Positions 44,261 through 53,587 of a stretch of 64,000 nt of DNA are shown here, piece by piece. Numbering within the stretch: the stretch's first letter is position 1; each line of letters begins with the position of its first letter. A program made the position numbers and the translations under genes. Origin of the DNA: Marinobacter lipolyticus (GTDB taxonomy: Bacteria; Pseudomonadota; Gammaproteobacteria; Pseudomonadales; Oleiphilaceae); contig NZ_QTKT01000002.1 of assembly GCF_018424605.1 (NCBI RefSeq), positions 248,001 through 312,000 on the forward strand, read 5' to 3'. Below the pieces are notes generated by a model. The model was not told the DNA's origin, ran no database searches, and saw only the letters and a list, made by a program, of their open reading frames with translations.

Positions 44261-45037
44261 TCAGGCCTTCTTCCTGGCGTCCTTGATGACATCGTAGGCG
44301 TGGCTGATTTCGCGGGTGCGCTCCTCGGCAAGCTCCCGCATGCTTTCCGGCAAACCACGACCGGCGAGCTTGTCCGGGTGATTTTCACTCATCAGCTTGC
44401 GATAGACCCGCTTGATTTCCGTGTCGCTGGCGGAAGGAGAAACCCCCAGTGCCTTGTAGGCGTCGTCCACCTGTTGCGCGGACGACGGCCGTGCGCCACC
44501 GGACTGGCCGGCACGGGAACCCCGCAGCATGGCCTCCAGCTGATCGACCTGGCTTTCGGGCAGGCCCAGGCCGCGGGCGATCCGCACCAGCATCTCATGT
44601 TCCGCCGGGTGCACGACGCCGTCGGCGGCGACTGCAGACACCTGAACCTGCAGAAACATCTGTAACAGCGCCGGCTGGCCGCCGGTCACCTTGAGGAAAT
44701 GGTTCAGCTCGGCTTCCAGATCGAACCCCGGTTCCTTGCCGCGATTGAATGCGGCTTTTGCGGACGCTTTCTGTTGTTCGTTCAGGCGGAAGCGGACGAA
44801 GAGGGATTCGGCCATCTGGATCTCGTCGCGACTGACCACGCCGTCAGCCTTGCAAAGGGCGCCCATGACCGCGAACACTGAGTCCACAAACCCGGACTGA
44901 ATACTCTGTAACTTGCCCAGCAGGCGGCGTTTGAGCCGGTTGACCAGAAACGCCCCGATGGCCGCGCCGATCAGGAAGCCGGGAAATTTACCAATTGAGT
45001 ATCCGATCAGACCACCAAGGATGATTGCAAACAGCAT
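44261..45037 (-). CDS. djlA: DnaJ-like membrane co-chaperone DjlA
   Basis: A 258-residue protein from ATG at 45037. An N-terminal Gly-rich transmembrane segment (MLFAIILGGLIGYSIGKFPGFLIGAAIGAFLV) is followed by a TerB-like helical domain (about 50-170). The C-terminal J domain contains the essential HPD in SENHPDKLAG. DjlA is an inner-membrane partner of DnaK, linked to envelope stress signalling. Length and order match the family. Confidence 0.93.
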   Translation of the reverse strand: MLFAIILGGLIGYSIGKFPGFLIGAAIGAFLVNRLKRRLLGKLQSIQSGFVDSVFAVMGALCKADGVVSRDEIQMAESLFVRFRLNEQQKASAKAAFNRGKEPGFDLEAELNHFLKVTGGQPALLQMFLQVQVSAVAADGVVHPAEHEMLVRIARGLGLPESQVDQLEAMLRGSRAGQSGGARPSSAQQVDDAYKALGVSPSASDTEIKRVYRKLMSENHPDKLAGRGLPESMRELAEERTREISHAYDVIKDARKKA

Positions 45038-45110
45038 GGATTTCCCTTTGAAGACAGACTGTAAACCGCCGAGTATAGCCTGTACCGGGCTGTATTGACG
45101 AGGAGGCGCC

Positions 45111-45761
45111 ATGACCGACGATCTGTTTGCTGACGAACCGCCCCAGCCAAGGGAAGAGGTCTTGTGCCGGGGAGCTGTGGTGCTGCGCCACTTCGCCCTG
45201 GAGCAGGAAGCCGAGCTACTGGAGGCGATTGCGGAAGTGACCGCCAGCGCCCCGTTTCGCCAGATGCAAACCCCGGGCGGGTACATCATGTCGGTGGCCA
45301 TGAGTTGCTGCGGGCAATGGGGATGGGTGACCGACAGGTCCGGTTACCGCTACCAGTCGACGGACCCCGAGACCGGTCAGCCCTGGCCGACAATGCCGGA
45401 TATATTCCGCAAGCTGGCCCGTGACGCGGCTGAAACCGCGGGCTTCCGGGGATTCGAGCCCGATGCCTGCCTGATCAACCGCTACGAGCCCGGGGCGAAA
45501 ATGGGGCTTCATCAGGACAAGGACGAAGACGATTTCACCCGGCCCATCGTGTCGGTGTCCCTGGGCGTGCCGGCCACCTTTCAGTTTGGTGGTTCGCGAC
45601 GTAGCGACCGACCGCTGAACGTGATGCTGGCCAGCGGTGATGTGGTGGTCTGGGGCGCAGAGGCACGCCGGTTCTACCATGGCGTGCTGCGACTGAAACA
45701 GGCGCGGCACGGGCTCACCGGCGAGCTGCGCTACAACCTGACGTTCCGACGTGCACGCTAG
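45111..45761 (+). CDS. alkB: Alpha-ketoglutarate-dependent DNA repair dioxygenase AlkB
   Basis: A 216-residue AlkB homologue. The Fe(II) ligands are H134 and D136 (GLHQDKDEDDF) and H190 (FYHGVLRL). The 2-oxoglutarate-binding RxNxTxR-type motif is RYNLTFRR (R207, R213). Full length compared with E. coli AlkB. It oxidatively removes alkyl groups from 1-meA and 3-meC in DNA. Its stop codon overlaps that of the convergent DUF4010 gene (CTAG at 45758-45761). Confidence 0.93.
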   Translation: MTDDLFADEPPQPREEVLCRGAVVLRHFALEQEAELLEAIAEVTASAPFRQMQTPGGYIMSVAMSCCGQWGWVTDRSGYRYQSTDPETGQPWPTMPDIFRKLARDAAETAGFRGFEPDACLINRYEPGAKMGLHQDKDEDDFTRPIVSVSLGVPATFQFGGSRRSDRPLNVMLASGDVVVWGAEARRFYHGVLRLKQARHGLTGELRYNLTFRRAR

Positions 45762-47038
45762 AGCAGCCAGGCCACGCCCAGTCCCGCGAGCAGAGAGACC
45801 GCCATTGGCGCGCCGACTAGAAGGCCGAGCTGCCGCGAACCGACACCACCGGCAATACCGGCCTTGACCAGGTTGTTGGTGGCGGCGGCGATGACAATCG
45901 CAACGACCGCCGTGGTCATCGGAATCGCGTCCTGGGACATGCGGGTGAGGGACAGCGTAATGGCATCAACATCGGCGATGCCGGAGGTAACGGCCAGCAT
46001 GTAGATGCCGAGGTTGCCGAGCCAGTCCCGCAGCACTTCACCCAGCACCAGGATAATCGTCAGCAGAATGCCGAACGCCACCGCGGATTTAAGGTCCAGT
46101 GGGTTCTGGGATAACGCGGGCTGCGAAACGTGCAGATTGTCCTCGTGGCGTTTCCAGATGATCAGTGCCGGTACATAGAGCAGGGCCGACATAACCACCA
46201 CCGGCCAGATCAGCCTTGGTAACAGCAAGGGATTGATCAATGCGCAATACACCAGAATACGGGGGAACATGGTGCCGCAGGCAATCAGGATGCCACTGGC
46301 GAACTGCGGACTGAGATCCGGCGCCCGCCCCGCCTGACGGGCGAAATGAAGGGTAAGCGCGGTGGACGAGCTCAGGCCGGCAAACAGGCTGGTGAACAGA
46401 ATCCCTCTCTTCATGCCGGCAAACCGTATGGCGAAATAGCCGACAAAGGAGATGGAGGCAATCAGCACCACCAGCCACCAGATTTCATAGGGGTTCAGTA
46501 CGCCGCCGGGGCCCATCGCCTCATTCGGCAACAGCGGCAGCATGACCACCGAGATCAGCAGAAGTTTCAGTGCCGCGTCCAGCTCGTGGGCCTGCAGGCG
46601 GTTAACAAACCCGTGGATCTCCTGCTTGCTGTCAAGGATCACCGCGGTCACCACCGCCGCGGCGATGGCAATGACCGGGTCCACGGCTACGGCGATAGCG
46701 CCATAACAGAAGGTAAGCACCATACCCACGGTACCGGTGATGCTGAAATTGCGAATGTGGGAGAGCCGTTGGCTGTAGGCCACCAGTGCCATCGCCACCA
46801 CGCTGAGTAACAGTACCGGAAAGGCCCACTGGGTGATTTCGGTGCTCAGCACCGCCGATATGCCGCCGAGCAGGCCGATCAGTGAGAAGGTACGGATGCC
46901 GGCGATGCGCTCGCCGGCTTTCTGCTCCCGCGCGCCCCAGCCCCGCTCAAGGCCGATCACGGCCCCGAGCAACAGGGCGAGGGCAAGCCGGAGAAGCGTT
47001 TCGTGGGACCCGAGGAAATGTTGGGTCAGTTCGTCCAT
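45758..47038 (-). CDS. MgtC/DUF4010 membrane protein
   Basis: A 426-residue polytopic membrane protein. The N-terminal third is MgtC/SapB-like (LLLGAVIGLERGWGAREQKAGERIAGIRTFSLIGLLGG, where RTFSLIGLLGG is the family hallmark). The rest is a DUF4010 region with many helices (FAIRFAGMKRGILFTSLFAGLSSSTALTLHFAR). Proposed roles include magnesium or ion homeostasis, but the transported species is unknown. Confidence 0.88.
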   Translation of the reverse strand: MDELTQHFLGSHETLLRLALALLLGAVIGLERGWGAREQKAGERIAGIRTFSLIGLLGGISAVLSTEITQWAFPVLLLSVVAMALVAYSQRLSHIRNFSITGTVGMVLTFCYGAIAVAVDPVIAIAAAVVTAVILDSKQEIHGFVNRLQAHELDAALKLLLISVVMLPLLPNEAMGPGGVLNPYEIWWLVVLIASISFVGYFAIRFAGMKRGILFTSLFAGLSSSTALTLHFARQAGRAPDLSPQFASGILIACGTMFPRILVYCALINPLLLPRLIWPVVVMSALLYVPALIIWKRHEDNLHVSQPALSQNPLDLKSAVAFGILLTIILVLGEVLRDWLGNLGIYMLAVTSGIADVDAITLSLTRMSQDAIPMTTAVVAIVIAAATNNLVKAGIAGGVGSRQLGLLVGAPMAVSLLAGLGVAWLL

Positions 47039-47070
47039 CCGGCATCAGTCCCTGCGATCACGCTGAGGTC

Positions 47071-47826
47071 TCAGAGCAGATAAATCCGCATGGGCATCCA
47101 CAGCCCCATGGCGATCATGATCAGATTCTCCGTGAGGGAGACAAAGCCAAGGGGGACGTTACTGTTGCCGCCGACACAGGCGCACTTGAGCTCCCGGCGG
47201 TCAATGTACACCGCTTTGAAAACCGACACGGCGCCCACCGTGCCGATGAACAGCGCCACCGGAGCGGCCAGCCATATCATCGCCCCCGCCAGCATCAAAA
47301 TGCCTGCCAAAGTTTCGCCGAATGGGTAGAGGTAACCGTAACCCACCTGGCGCTGGGCGAGCAGATCGTAGTTGAGGAACATGGTACTGAAGCTTTCCAC
47401 GTCCTGTAACTTCTGAAGACCCAGCAGGATCATGGCAATGGCCACGAACTTTTCGATGGTCATCAATGAGAACACGGCACTGTTGAAAAGCCACATGATC
47501 GCCACGGCCATCAGCAACGCAGTGCCGAAGAGGGCAATCACGGGCTGGTAACTGGTGTCGTCGTCCGGATCGTCGAGCCCGAAATGTTCGCGCAGCTCAT
47601 CGTAACCGCCGATGCGCTGGCCCTCGATAAACGTCTGGGGCGTGGTATCCACATTGTGCTTTGCCTGAAAGGCGTCGGTCTCGTCCCGGGTCGTCAAATG
47701 ATGATCCTCTACCCGGTACCCCTTGCGCTCGAGCAGGAACTTGCTCTTCAGCCCAAACGGGCACAAATGCTCAGACATGACCATGCGATAAAGCTGGGCG
47801 GTCTTGCCTTCTGTGTTGTCTGCCAT
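47071..47826 (-). CDS. Glutaredoxin-MauE/DoxX fusion membrane protein
   Basis: A 251-residue fusion starting MADNTEG at 47826. Residues about 8-75 form a glutaredoxin/thioredoxin-like domain (LYRMVMSEHLCPFGLKSKFLLERKGYRVEDHHL ... TTPQTFIEGQRIGGYDEL) with a CPFG centre instead of CPxC, so only one active cysteine remains. After it come four or five helices of the MauE/DoxX type, with a cysteine pair CACVGGNSNVPLG in a loop. Probably membrane redox or glutathionylated-protein chemistry. Longer upstream starts were not chosen because they run into the flavoprotein gene. Confidence 0.85.
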   Translation of the reverse strand: MADNTEGKTAQLYRMVMSEHLCPFGLKSKFLLERKGYRVEDHHLTTRDETDAFQAKHNVDTTPQTFIEGQRIGGYDELREHFGLDDPDDDTSYQPVIALFGTALLMAVAIMWLFNSAVFSLMTIEKFVAIAMILLGLQKLQDVESFSTMFLNYDLLAQRQVGYGYLYPFGETLAGILMLAGAMIWLAAPVALFIGTVGAVSVFKAVYIDRRELKCACVGGNSNVPLGFVSLTENLIMIAMGLWMPMRIYLL

Positions 47827-47873
47827 GGCGTTACGCTCCTTGTTTCGGGATGGGTTCTGCTGAAATGCCAGCC

Positions 47874-49055
47874 TCAGGCATCGCCCCCGGCCGCCACCCC
47901 CGACGCCCAGGCCCATTGAAAGTTGTGGCCGCCGAGATGCCCGGTGACGTCCACCACCTCGCCAATGAAATACAGGTCCGGGCGCGCCAGTGTTGCCATG
48001 GTTTTCGACGACAGCTGGCGGGTGTCGACACCGCCGAGGGTCACTTCGGCGGTGCGATAGCCTTCGGTGCCGGCGGGTTTGATGGCCCATTGATTCAGTG
48101 TAGCCGCCACCTGCTCAATGTCGCTGTTCTTGTAGCCCTGTAATGGGCCGGTCCAGCCGTGCAGGTCGTTGAAAGCCGCGGCGAAACGCTTGGGCAGGTG
48201 CTGCGCCAGATAGTGGGCCACGGTCGACTGGGGTTTGTTGCTGCGCAGGGCCAGCAGGTCCTCCCGGGCGGAACACGTGGGCAGCAGGTTGATCGCGAGG
48301 GGATCTCCCGGCTGCCAGAAACTGGAAATCTGCAGCATCGAAGGCCCACTGAGGCCGCGATGGGTCACCAGCATGGGCTCGCGGAAATGCTCTTTGCGGC
48401 AGCTCACATCGACCGGGCAGCTGATGCCGGACAGTGGGGCGAGCTGCTCTTTCAGTTCCGGGTGCAGGGTGAACGGCACCAGCCCGGCGCGGGTCGGTAA
48501 CACTGTCAGGCCAAACTGCCGCGCAATGTCGTAGCCGAAACCGCTGGCGCCCATGGTGGGGATGGACAGCCCGCCACAGGCAACGACGAGGGAATCACAG
48601 CTGATCGATCCGGAGCCTGTGGTCAGACGGTACCCGGGCTCTGTGGCTGCGATGTTGCGAATGTGTGTTTTCAGGCGGATCTCGGCACCGGCCCATTCGC
48701 ATTCGGTCAGTAGCACGTTGAGAATGTCTTTTGCGCTGTGCTTGCCGAATAGCTGGCCCGGGGCCTTTTCCTCGTATTCCACACCGTGGCGATCTACCAA
48801 GTCGAGAAAATGCTGGGGTGTATAACGCTTCAGTGCGGAGATGCAGAAATGGGGATTGTCCGAAAGGAAATTCGCCGGCGTGCTGTTGAGGTTGGTGAAG
48901 TTGCAGCGCCCACCGCCGGACATCAGGATTTTCTTGCCTGGCTTGTTGGCGTGGTCGATCACCAGGACCCGGCGGCCCCGGTAACCGGCCGTTGCCGCAC
49001 ACATCAGACCGGCAGCGCCTGCCCCGATCACGATGACATCGTAGTGTGCGGCCAT
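47874..49055 (-). CDS. HI0933/YhiN-like flavoprotein
   Basis: A 393-residue protein of the HI0933/BaiN family. FAD-binding start: YDVIVIGAGAAGLMCAATAGYRGRRVLVID. The family motif KKILMSGGGRCNFTN follows, and the closing region is GTEGYRTAEVTLGGVDTRQLSSKTM...LYFIGEVVDVTGHLGGHNFQWAWASG. Members are often annotated as aminoacetone oxidases or hydroxylated-compound reductases without firm proof. Confidence 0.88.
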   Translation of the reverse strand: MAAHYDVIVIGAGAAGLMCAATAGYRGRRVLVIDHANKPGKKILMSGGGRCNFTNLNSTPANFLSDNPHFCISALKRYTPQHFLDLVDRHGVEYEEKAPGQLFGKHSAKDILNVLLTECEWAGAEIRLKTHIRNIAATEPGYRLTTGSGSISCDSLVVACGGLSIPTMGASGFGYDIARQFGLTVLPTRAGLVPFTLHPELKEQLAPLSGISCPVDVSCRKEHFREPMLVTHRGLSGPSMLQISSFWQPGDPLAINLLPTCSAREDLLALRSNKPQSTVAHYLAQHLPKRFAAAFNDLHGWTGPLQGYKNSDIEQVAATLNQWAIKPAGTEGYRTAEVTLGGVDTRQLSSKTMATLARPDLYFIGEVVDVTGHLGGHNFQWAWASGVAAGGDA

Positions 49056-49077
49056 GAAAACTCCTTAAAAAACGGTA

Positions 49078-50133
49078 TTATCCGTTTTTCAGGGTCTTCA
49101 TATCAATGACGAAGCGGTATTTCACGTCGCCTTTCTTCATGCGCTCGTAGGCGTCGTTGATGTTGTGGATGTCCAGCATTTCCACGTCGCAGCTGATGTC
49201 GTGCTCGGCGCAGAAATCCAGCACTTCCTGGGTCTCCGGCATGCCGCCAATCAGCGAGCCGGCCAGCACCCGCCGTTTGAACACCAGCGCACCGGCTTCC
49301 AGGGGCGGTTCGACCGGTTCCAGCAGACCCACCAGGATGTGGGTGCCGTCATACTTCAGGCAGTTCAGGTACGGGTTCAGGTCGTGCTGCACCGGAACCG
49401 TGTCGAGCATGAAGTCATAGGTTTCTGCGGCAGCCTCCATCTGGGCTTCGTCGGTGGAAATGACCACGTGATCGGCTCCCTGCTTTTTCGCCTCGGACAC
49501 CTTGCTCTCGGAGCGGGTGAAAATGGTGACCTCCGCACCCAGTGCCTTGGCGAATTTCACGCCCATGTGACCCAGACCTCCCATGCCGATTACGCCGACC
49601 TTGTGACCCGCCTTCACCCCGTAATGGCGTAACGGCGAATAGGTGGTGATGCCGGCGCAGAGCAGGGGAGCGGCGGATTTGATGTCCAGTTTCTCCGGCA
49701 CTTTGACCACAAACCGTTCGCTTACAACGACTCGCTCGGAATAGCCGCCGTAGGTGATGGACTGATCGTGACGGTCTTCACCGTTGTAGGTGCCGGTCAT
49801 GCCTTCGGCGCAGTACTGCTCCAGCCCGGCTTCGCAGGCAGAACAGGTGCGACAGGAGTCGACCATGCAGCCGACGCCAACCACGTCGCCCTCCTTGAAC
49901 GCTTTCACGTCGGAACCGACCGCCGTGACCCGGCCAACAATCTCATGACCCGGCACAACCGGATACTCGGTCACGCCCCAATCGTTCTGCGCAAAGTGGA
50001 TGTCGGTATGGCAGACACCGCAATAATCGATTTCGATGGATACGTCGTCGGGGCGCGGTGCCCGGCGGCTGATGTTATGGGGTGCGAGGCCAGACGTGGG
50101 GGACTGGGCTGCGAACGCTTTCGTCTGTGTCAT
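49078..50133 (-). CDS. Zinc NAD(P)-dependent alcohol dehydrogenase, CAD/YahK type
   Basis: A 351-residue medium-chain dehydrogenase. Catalytic zinc ligands: CGVCHTDIH (Cys), GHEIVGRV (His-Glu). The structural zinc loop GVGCMVDSCRTCSACEAGLEQYC has the cysteine cluster. The cofactor motif is GMGGLGHMGVKFAKALGAEVTIFTRSESK, where Arg/Ser after the beta strand favour NADP(H). The family reduces a broad range of aldehydes. Confidence 0.9.
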   Translation of the reverse strand: MTQTKAFAAQSPTSGLAPHNISRRAPRPDDVSIEIDYCGVCHTDIHFAQNDWGVTEYPVVPGHEIVGRVTAVGSDVKAFKEGDVVGVGCMVDSCRTCSACEAGLEQYCAEGMTGTYNGEDRHDQSITYGGYSERVVVSERFVVKVPEKLDIKSAAPLLCAGITTYSPLRHYGVKAGHKVGVIGMGGLGHMGVKFAKALGAEVTIFTRSESKVSEAKKQGADHVVISTDEAQMEAAAETYDFMLDTVPVQHDLNPYLNCLKYDGTHILVGLLEPVEPPLEAGALVFKRRVLAGSLIGGMPETQEVLDFCAEHDISCDVEMLDIHNINDAYERMKKGDVKYRFVIDMKTLKNG

Positions 50134-50255
50134 GTTCGGGCTCCTTTTCCTGGGGGGATCTTCCTGAGGTCCGAAACCAAGGGACCACTCCCGTTATACT
50201 CCGGTCCGCCCTGAAAATATCACCCGGTACCATGTCCGTTCTGTAATAGAGAACG

Positions 50256-51059
50256 CTACAGGTGCACGTGGCCTTCCAGGTAAAACGCCGCCTTGCCCGC
50301 AATATCCACCCGATCCCCTTTGAGTTCGCAGCGCAACTCGCCGCCGCGGGCCGATACCTGTCGCGCCAGAAAGCGCGTACCGCCCAGTTTTGCGGCCCAC
50401 CAGGGCACCAGCACACTGTGGATGGAACCGGTGACCGGGTCTTCGTCAATGCCGACGCCGGGGGCAAAGTAACGGCTGACGAAATCGCAGTTCTCACCGC
50501 GGGCGGTGACAATCACGCCCTGATTGCCCAGCTGTTTCAGCATTCGGAAATCCGGCGCTGCTTCTCGAACCGCTTGTTCAGAATCCAGCTCGATCAGGTA
50601 ATTGGTGTCATTGGGGACGAACAGCGCGGTATCCGGCACACCCGCCAGCGCCTGTCGGAGCAGATCCGGCGTGGGTACTTCCTGCCAGTCGAGCCGCGGG
50701 AAGTCGAGCGTCAGCCATCCGTCCTCGCTCTGGCCCACGCCCAGAATCCCGCTTTTGGAGCGCAGCCGGATGGTTGGTTGCTGCCAGTCGAGTCGGTTGA
50801 AGATGACCCAGGCGCTGGCGAGGGTGGCGTGGCCGCACAGCGGGACCTCGGCGCCGGGGGTGAACCAGCGGATGTGAAAGTCCGCATCGGCGCTTTCGCT
50901 GTCGCGCACGAAAAAGGCGGTTTCGGACAGGTTGTTTTCCGCCGCCAGCGCCTGCAGTGTGTGGTCGTCCAGCCAGCTATCCAGCGGCATGACGGCGGCG
51001 GGGTTGCCGCCGAAAAGCTCACTGGTGAAAGCATCAACCTGGTAGATCGGATAACTCAT
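50256..51059 (-). CDS. PhzF-family isomerase/epimerase-like protein
   Basis: A 267-residue PhzF-fold protein. The N-terminal signature is YQVDAFTSELFGGNPAAVMPLDSW and the catalytic Glu lies in NNLSETAFFVR. Further conserved blocks: IRWFTPGAEVPLCGHATLASAWVIF and SRYFAPGVGIDEDPVTGSIHSVLVPWW. The reaction is unknown; no phenazine cluster is nearby. It overlaps the upstream small gene by 26 bases. Confidence 0.88.
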   Translation of the reverse strand: MSYPIYQVDAFTSELFGGNPAAVMPLDSWLDDHTLQALAAENNLSETAFFVRDSESADADFHIRWFTPGAEVPLCGHATLASAWVIFNRLDWQQPTIRLRSKSGILGVGQSEDGWLTLDFPRLDWQEVPTPDLLRQALAGVPDTALFVPNDTNYLIELDSEQAVREAAPDFRMLKQLGNQGVIVTARGENCDFVSRYFAPGVGIDEDPVTGSIHSVLVPWWAAKLGGTRFLARQVSARGGELRCELKGDRVDIAGKAAFYLEGHVHL

Positions 51060-51360
51060 GGTTTGTCTCCTTCAGAATACGTTTGGCGTAAGCAGGCGCC
51101 CGGGCGCTGGCGAACCGGTCAAGCTCATCATCGCTGTAGAAGTGCAGTTGAGGCAATGGTCGTGAGTGGGTCAGGATCCAGTGATCCGGGCGCTTTTGCT
51201 CGATACGGAAGCCCAGGTCCTCAAGCCACTGCACCGTTGCTCCGAAGCCTGTGGCCAGGCGCAGGGGGTAAGGTTCGGCGTCCAGTCCCAGTAGATCCTT
51301 CCGGCTGTTTTTCAATGGTGCTTCGTGTTGGTGGGCCAGTGCCCGATTCGGTGCGTTCAT
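51034..51360 (-). CDS. Small conserved hypothetical protein
   Basis: About 108 residues from ATG at 51360 (GAAGGA 8 bases upstream). The protein has no signal or membrane segment. Features: LRLATGFGATVQWLEDLGFRIEQKRPDHWILTHSRPLPQLHFYSDDELDRFAS, a small alpha/beta domain, not recognised as a named family. It sits immediately upstream of and overlaps phzF-like, and is divergent from the MocR gene, so the pair may be MocR-controlled. Confidence 0.6.
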   Translation of the reverse strand: MNAPNRALAHQHEAPLKNSRKDLLGLDAEPYPLRLATGFGATVQWLEDLGFRIEQKRPDHWILTHSRPLPQLHFYSDDELDRFASARAPAYAKRILKETNHELSDLPG

Positions 51361-51544
51361 GGCGAAAGTCCTTCTTCCGTTTCCGTTTTTGACCCTGACA
51401 TTGTGAGCGCCTGCTGACACCCATAACAGATTCAGATAATCTATATTTGAACCGGTACAGATGGTTGGATAAGCAGGCTGTACCGGTCGTAATCCGGGGT
51501 AACTGTACTGCCCGTGGCGGGCACGGCTCTGGCAGGATAGCGGT

Positions 51545-52954
51545 ATGGGTATTCTCTATAATCAGGTGGCAGATCAGCTTCAGGCCTTGATTCGCGATGG
51601 CGTCTATCGGGAAGGGGAGCGTTTGCCCGGCGTACGGGTATTGAGCCGGCAGTTCGGTGTCAGTATTTCGACGATTCTCCAGGCTCACCAGACACTGGAA
51701 GGCCGGGGGTATCTGCAGGCGCGGGAGCGTAGTGGTTATTTTGTGCGCCTGCCGGCCCGGGATGCGCCCGAACCGGTGATGCAGAAATACCGGGCTCGCC
51801 CCATGCCGGTCAGTGCCCGGGATATGGCACTGGAATTGTGTGTGGACGAGCAAAAGCGCATGGTGCCATTGGCCGCTGCCGTGCCACACCCGGACTTCCT
51901 GCCCGTGCGACAGATCCAGCAATCGATCCTGTGGGCGGCGCGGAGGGGGCTGGACTATCAGGATTACGCCTTCCCGGGCAAGGAATCCTATCGGCGCCAG
52001 CTTGCCCAGCGCATGGCGACGCTGGGCGTACCGGTGACCGCAGACGACATTCTGGCCACCAACGGAGCCCAGGAAGCGATCATTCTGGCGCTACGGGCGG
52101 TCACGGTGCCCGGCGACATCGTGGTGGTGGAATCGCCCTCGTTCCCGGGCATTCTTCACGCACTGGAGGTGGTCGGGCTGCGGGTCATTGAAGTGCCCAC
52201 GCATCCGGCGGACGGTCTCAGCCTTGAAGGACTGCAACTGGCGCTGGAACAATGGCCGGTCAAAGCCTGTGTGGCTGTAACCAACCACAGTAACCCCCTT
52301 GGTGCCTGTATGCCGGATGACCGTAAGCGGCAACTGGTGACCATGCTGGAGGATGCGCGGGTGCCGCTGATAGAGGACGACATCTACGGCGATCTTTTCC
52401 ACACCGGCGAACGCCCGCGACCGGCCAAAGCCTTCGATCGTACCGGCAACGTGATTTATTGCAGCTCGTTCTCCAAAACCATATCCCCGGGCTTGCGGCT
52501 GGGGTGGATGGTGCCGGGCCGTTATATGGCTGAGGCCCGGCAGCACAAGTATTTCGTTAACCTCGCCACCGCCAGCATTCCGCAACTGGCGGTGGGGCAT
52601 TTTCTGGAGCAGGGCGGCTACGACCGATACCTGCGTTCTGCGCGGCAGAACTACCGGCAAAGTACCGAGCGCATGCGCGACGCGGTCGCCCGCTGGTTTC
52701 CGGAGGGCACGGCCATCAGCCGGCCCCAGGGCGGGTTCGTTATCTGGGCGCAGTTGCCGGGCAGGAATACTGGCATGGAGGTCTATCGCCGCGCGCGGGA
52801 AGAGAACATTAACGTAGCGCCGGGGCTGATGTTCTCTACCGCCGACAAGTACAGCAACTGCCTGCGCCTGAACAGCGCCAACCCCTGGTCAGAGCGCATC
52901 GAGAGTGCCGTGCGGCGCTTGGGGGAGCTGGCAGCGCAGGCGCTAGACCGCTGA
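51545..52954 (+). CDS. MocR-type GntR/aminotransferase regulator
   Basis: A 469-residue PLP-dependent transcription factor. The N-terminal winged helix (VADQLQALIRDGVYREGERLPGVRVLSRQFGVSISTILQAHQTLEGRGYL) is followed by an aminotransferase class I domain, with the PLP lysine in YCSSFSKTISPGLRLGWMVPGRY and a TNHSNPLGACM cofactor loop. MocR proteins usually regulate adjacent genes in response to PLP or amino-compound ligands; here the divergent small gene and phzF-like are candidates. Confidence 0.92.
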   Translation: MGILYNQVADQLQALIRDGVYREGERLPGVRVLSRQFGVSISTILQAHQTLEGRGYLQARERSGYFVRLPARDAPEPVMQKYRARPMPVSARDMALELCVDEQKRMVPLAAAVPHPDFLPVRQIQQSILWAARRGLDYQDYAFPGKESYRRQLAQRMATLGVPVTADDILATNGAQEAIILALRAVTVPGDIVVVESPSFPGILHALEVVGLRVIEVPTHPADGLSLEGLQLALEQWPVKACVAVTNHSNPLGACMPDDRKRQLVTMLEDARVPLIEDDIYGDLFHTGERPRPAKAFDRTGNVIYCSSFSKTISPGLRLGWMVPGRYMAEARQHKYFVNLATASIPQLAVGHFLEQGGYDRYLRSARQNYRQSTERMRDAVARWFPEGTAISRPQGGFVIWAQLPGRNTGMEVYRRAREENINVAPGLMFSTADKYSNCLRLNSANPWSERIESAVRRLGELAAQALDR

Positions 52955-53587
52955 CCCCCGCAGATCCAGCGGGTGAAGCAGCCCCGCCGCAATGGCGATG
53001 CCGGTGACGTCCGGCATTCGCTCAGCCCCCAGACGTTTCATGACCCGGGAACGATACAGGTCGATGGTCTTGATGCTCACGCCCAGCATATCCGCGATCT
53101 CGCGACTGGTGTAACCCTGGGCCATTGGCAGAAACACGTCGCGCTCCCGCCGGGTCAGGCTGGCAATCAACGCTTCGATATTGTCGCCGCCACGGTGCGG
53201 GAGGCCGGTTTGCGGATGTTCCTGCAGGGCCTGTTGCACGCTGTCCAGCAGCAGTTGCTCGTTGAAGGGCTTTTCAATGAAATCAAAGGCGCCGGATTTA
53301 AAGGCGCGCACCACGATCGGAACGTCGGCATGGCCCGACACGAAGATGATGGGCAGATTCGAACTCCGTTTCTGCAGTTCCTCCTGAACGTTGAGTCCTC
53401 CCAGCCCGGGCATCCGCACGTCGAGAATCACACAGCCGCTTGAGTTGGCGCTCAGGGCGTCCAGAAACTGCCGGCCATCGCGGTAAGGCTTCACGTGCAG
53501 TCCAACGGATTCAAGCAGCCACTGGGTGGACTCGAGCATGCCGGCATCGTCATCGACCACGTAGACGGTGGTGGGGGTGTCAGTCAT
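52943..53587 (-). CDS. FixJ-type response regulator
   Basis: A 214-residue regulator starting at ATG 53587 (a GTG two codons earlier is an alternative). The receiver domain has the acidic pocket VVDDDAGM and phospho-acceptor Asp56 in GCVILDVRMPG, plus the conserved Lys in FIEKPF. The C-terminal LuxR-type helix-turn-helix is LTRRERDVFLPMAQGYTSREIADMLGVSIKTIDLYRSRVMKRL. The start overlaps the stop of the histidine kinase gene by 8 bases. Its 3' end overlaps the MocR gene by 12 bases. Confidence 0.92.
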   Translation of the reverse strand: MTDTPTTVYVVDDDAGMLESTQWLLESVGLHVKPYRDGRQFLDALSANSSGCVILDVRMPGLGGLNVQEELQKRSSNLPIIFVSGHADVPIVVRAFKSGAFDFIEKPFNEQLLLDSVQQALQEHPQTGLPHRGGDNIEALIASLTRRERDVFLPMAQGYTSREIADMLGVSIKTIDLYRSRVMKRLGAERMPDVTGIAIAAGLLHPLDLRGSAV

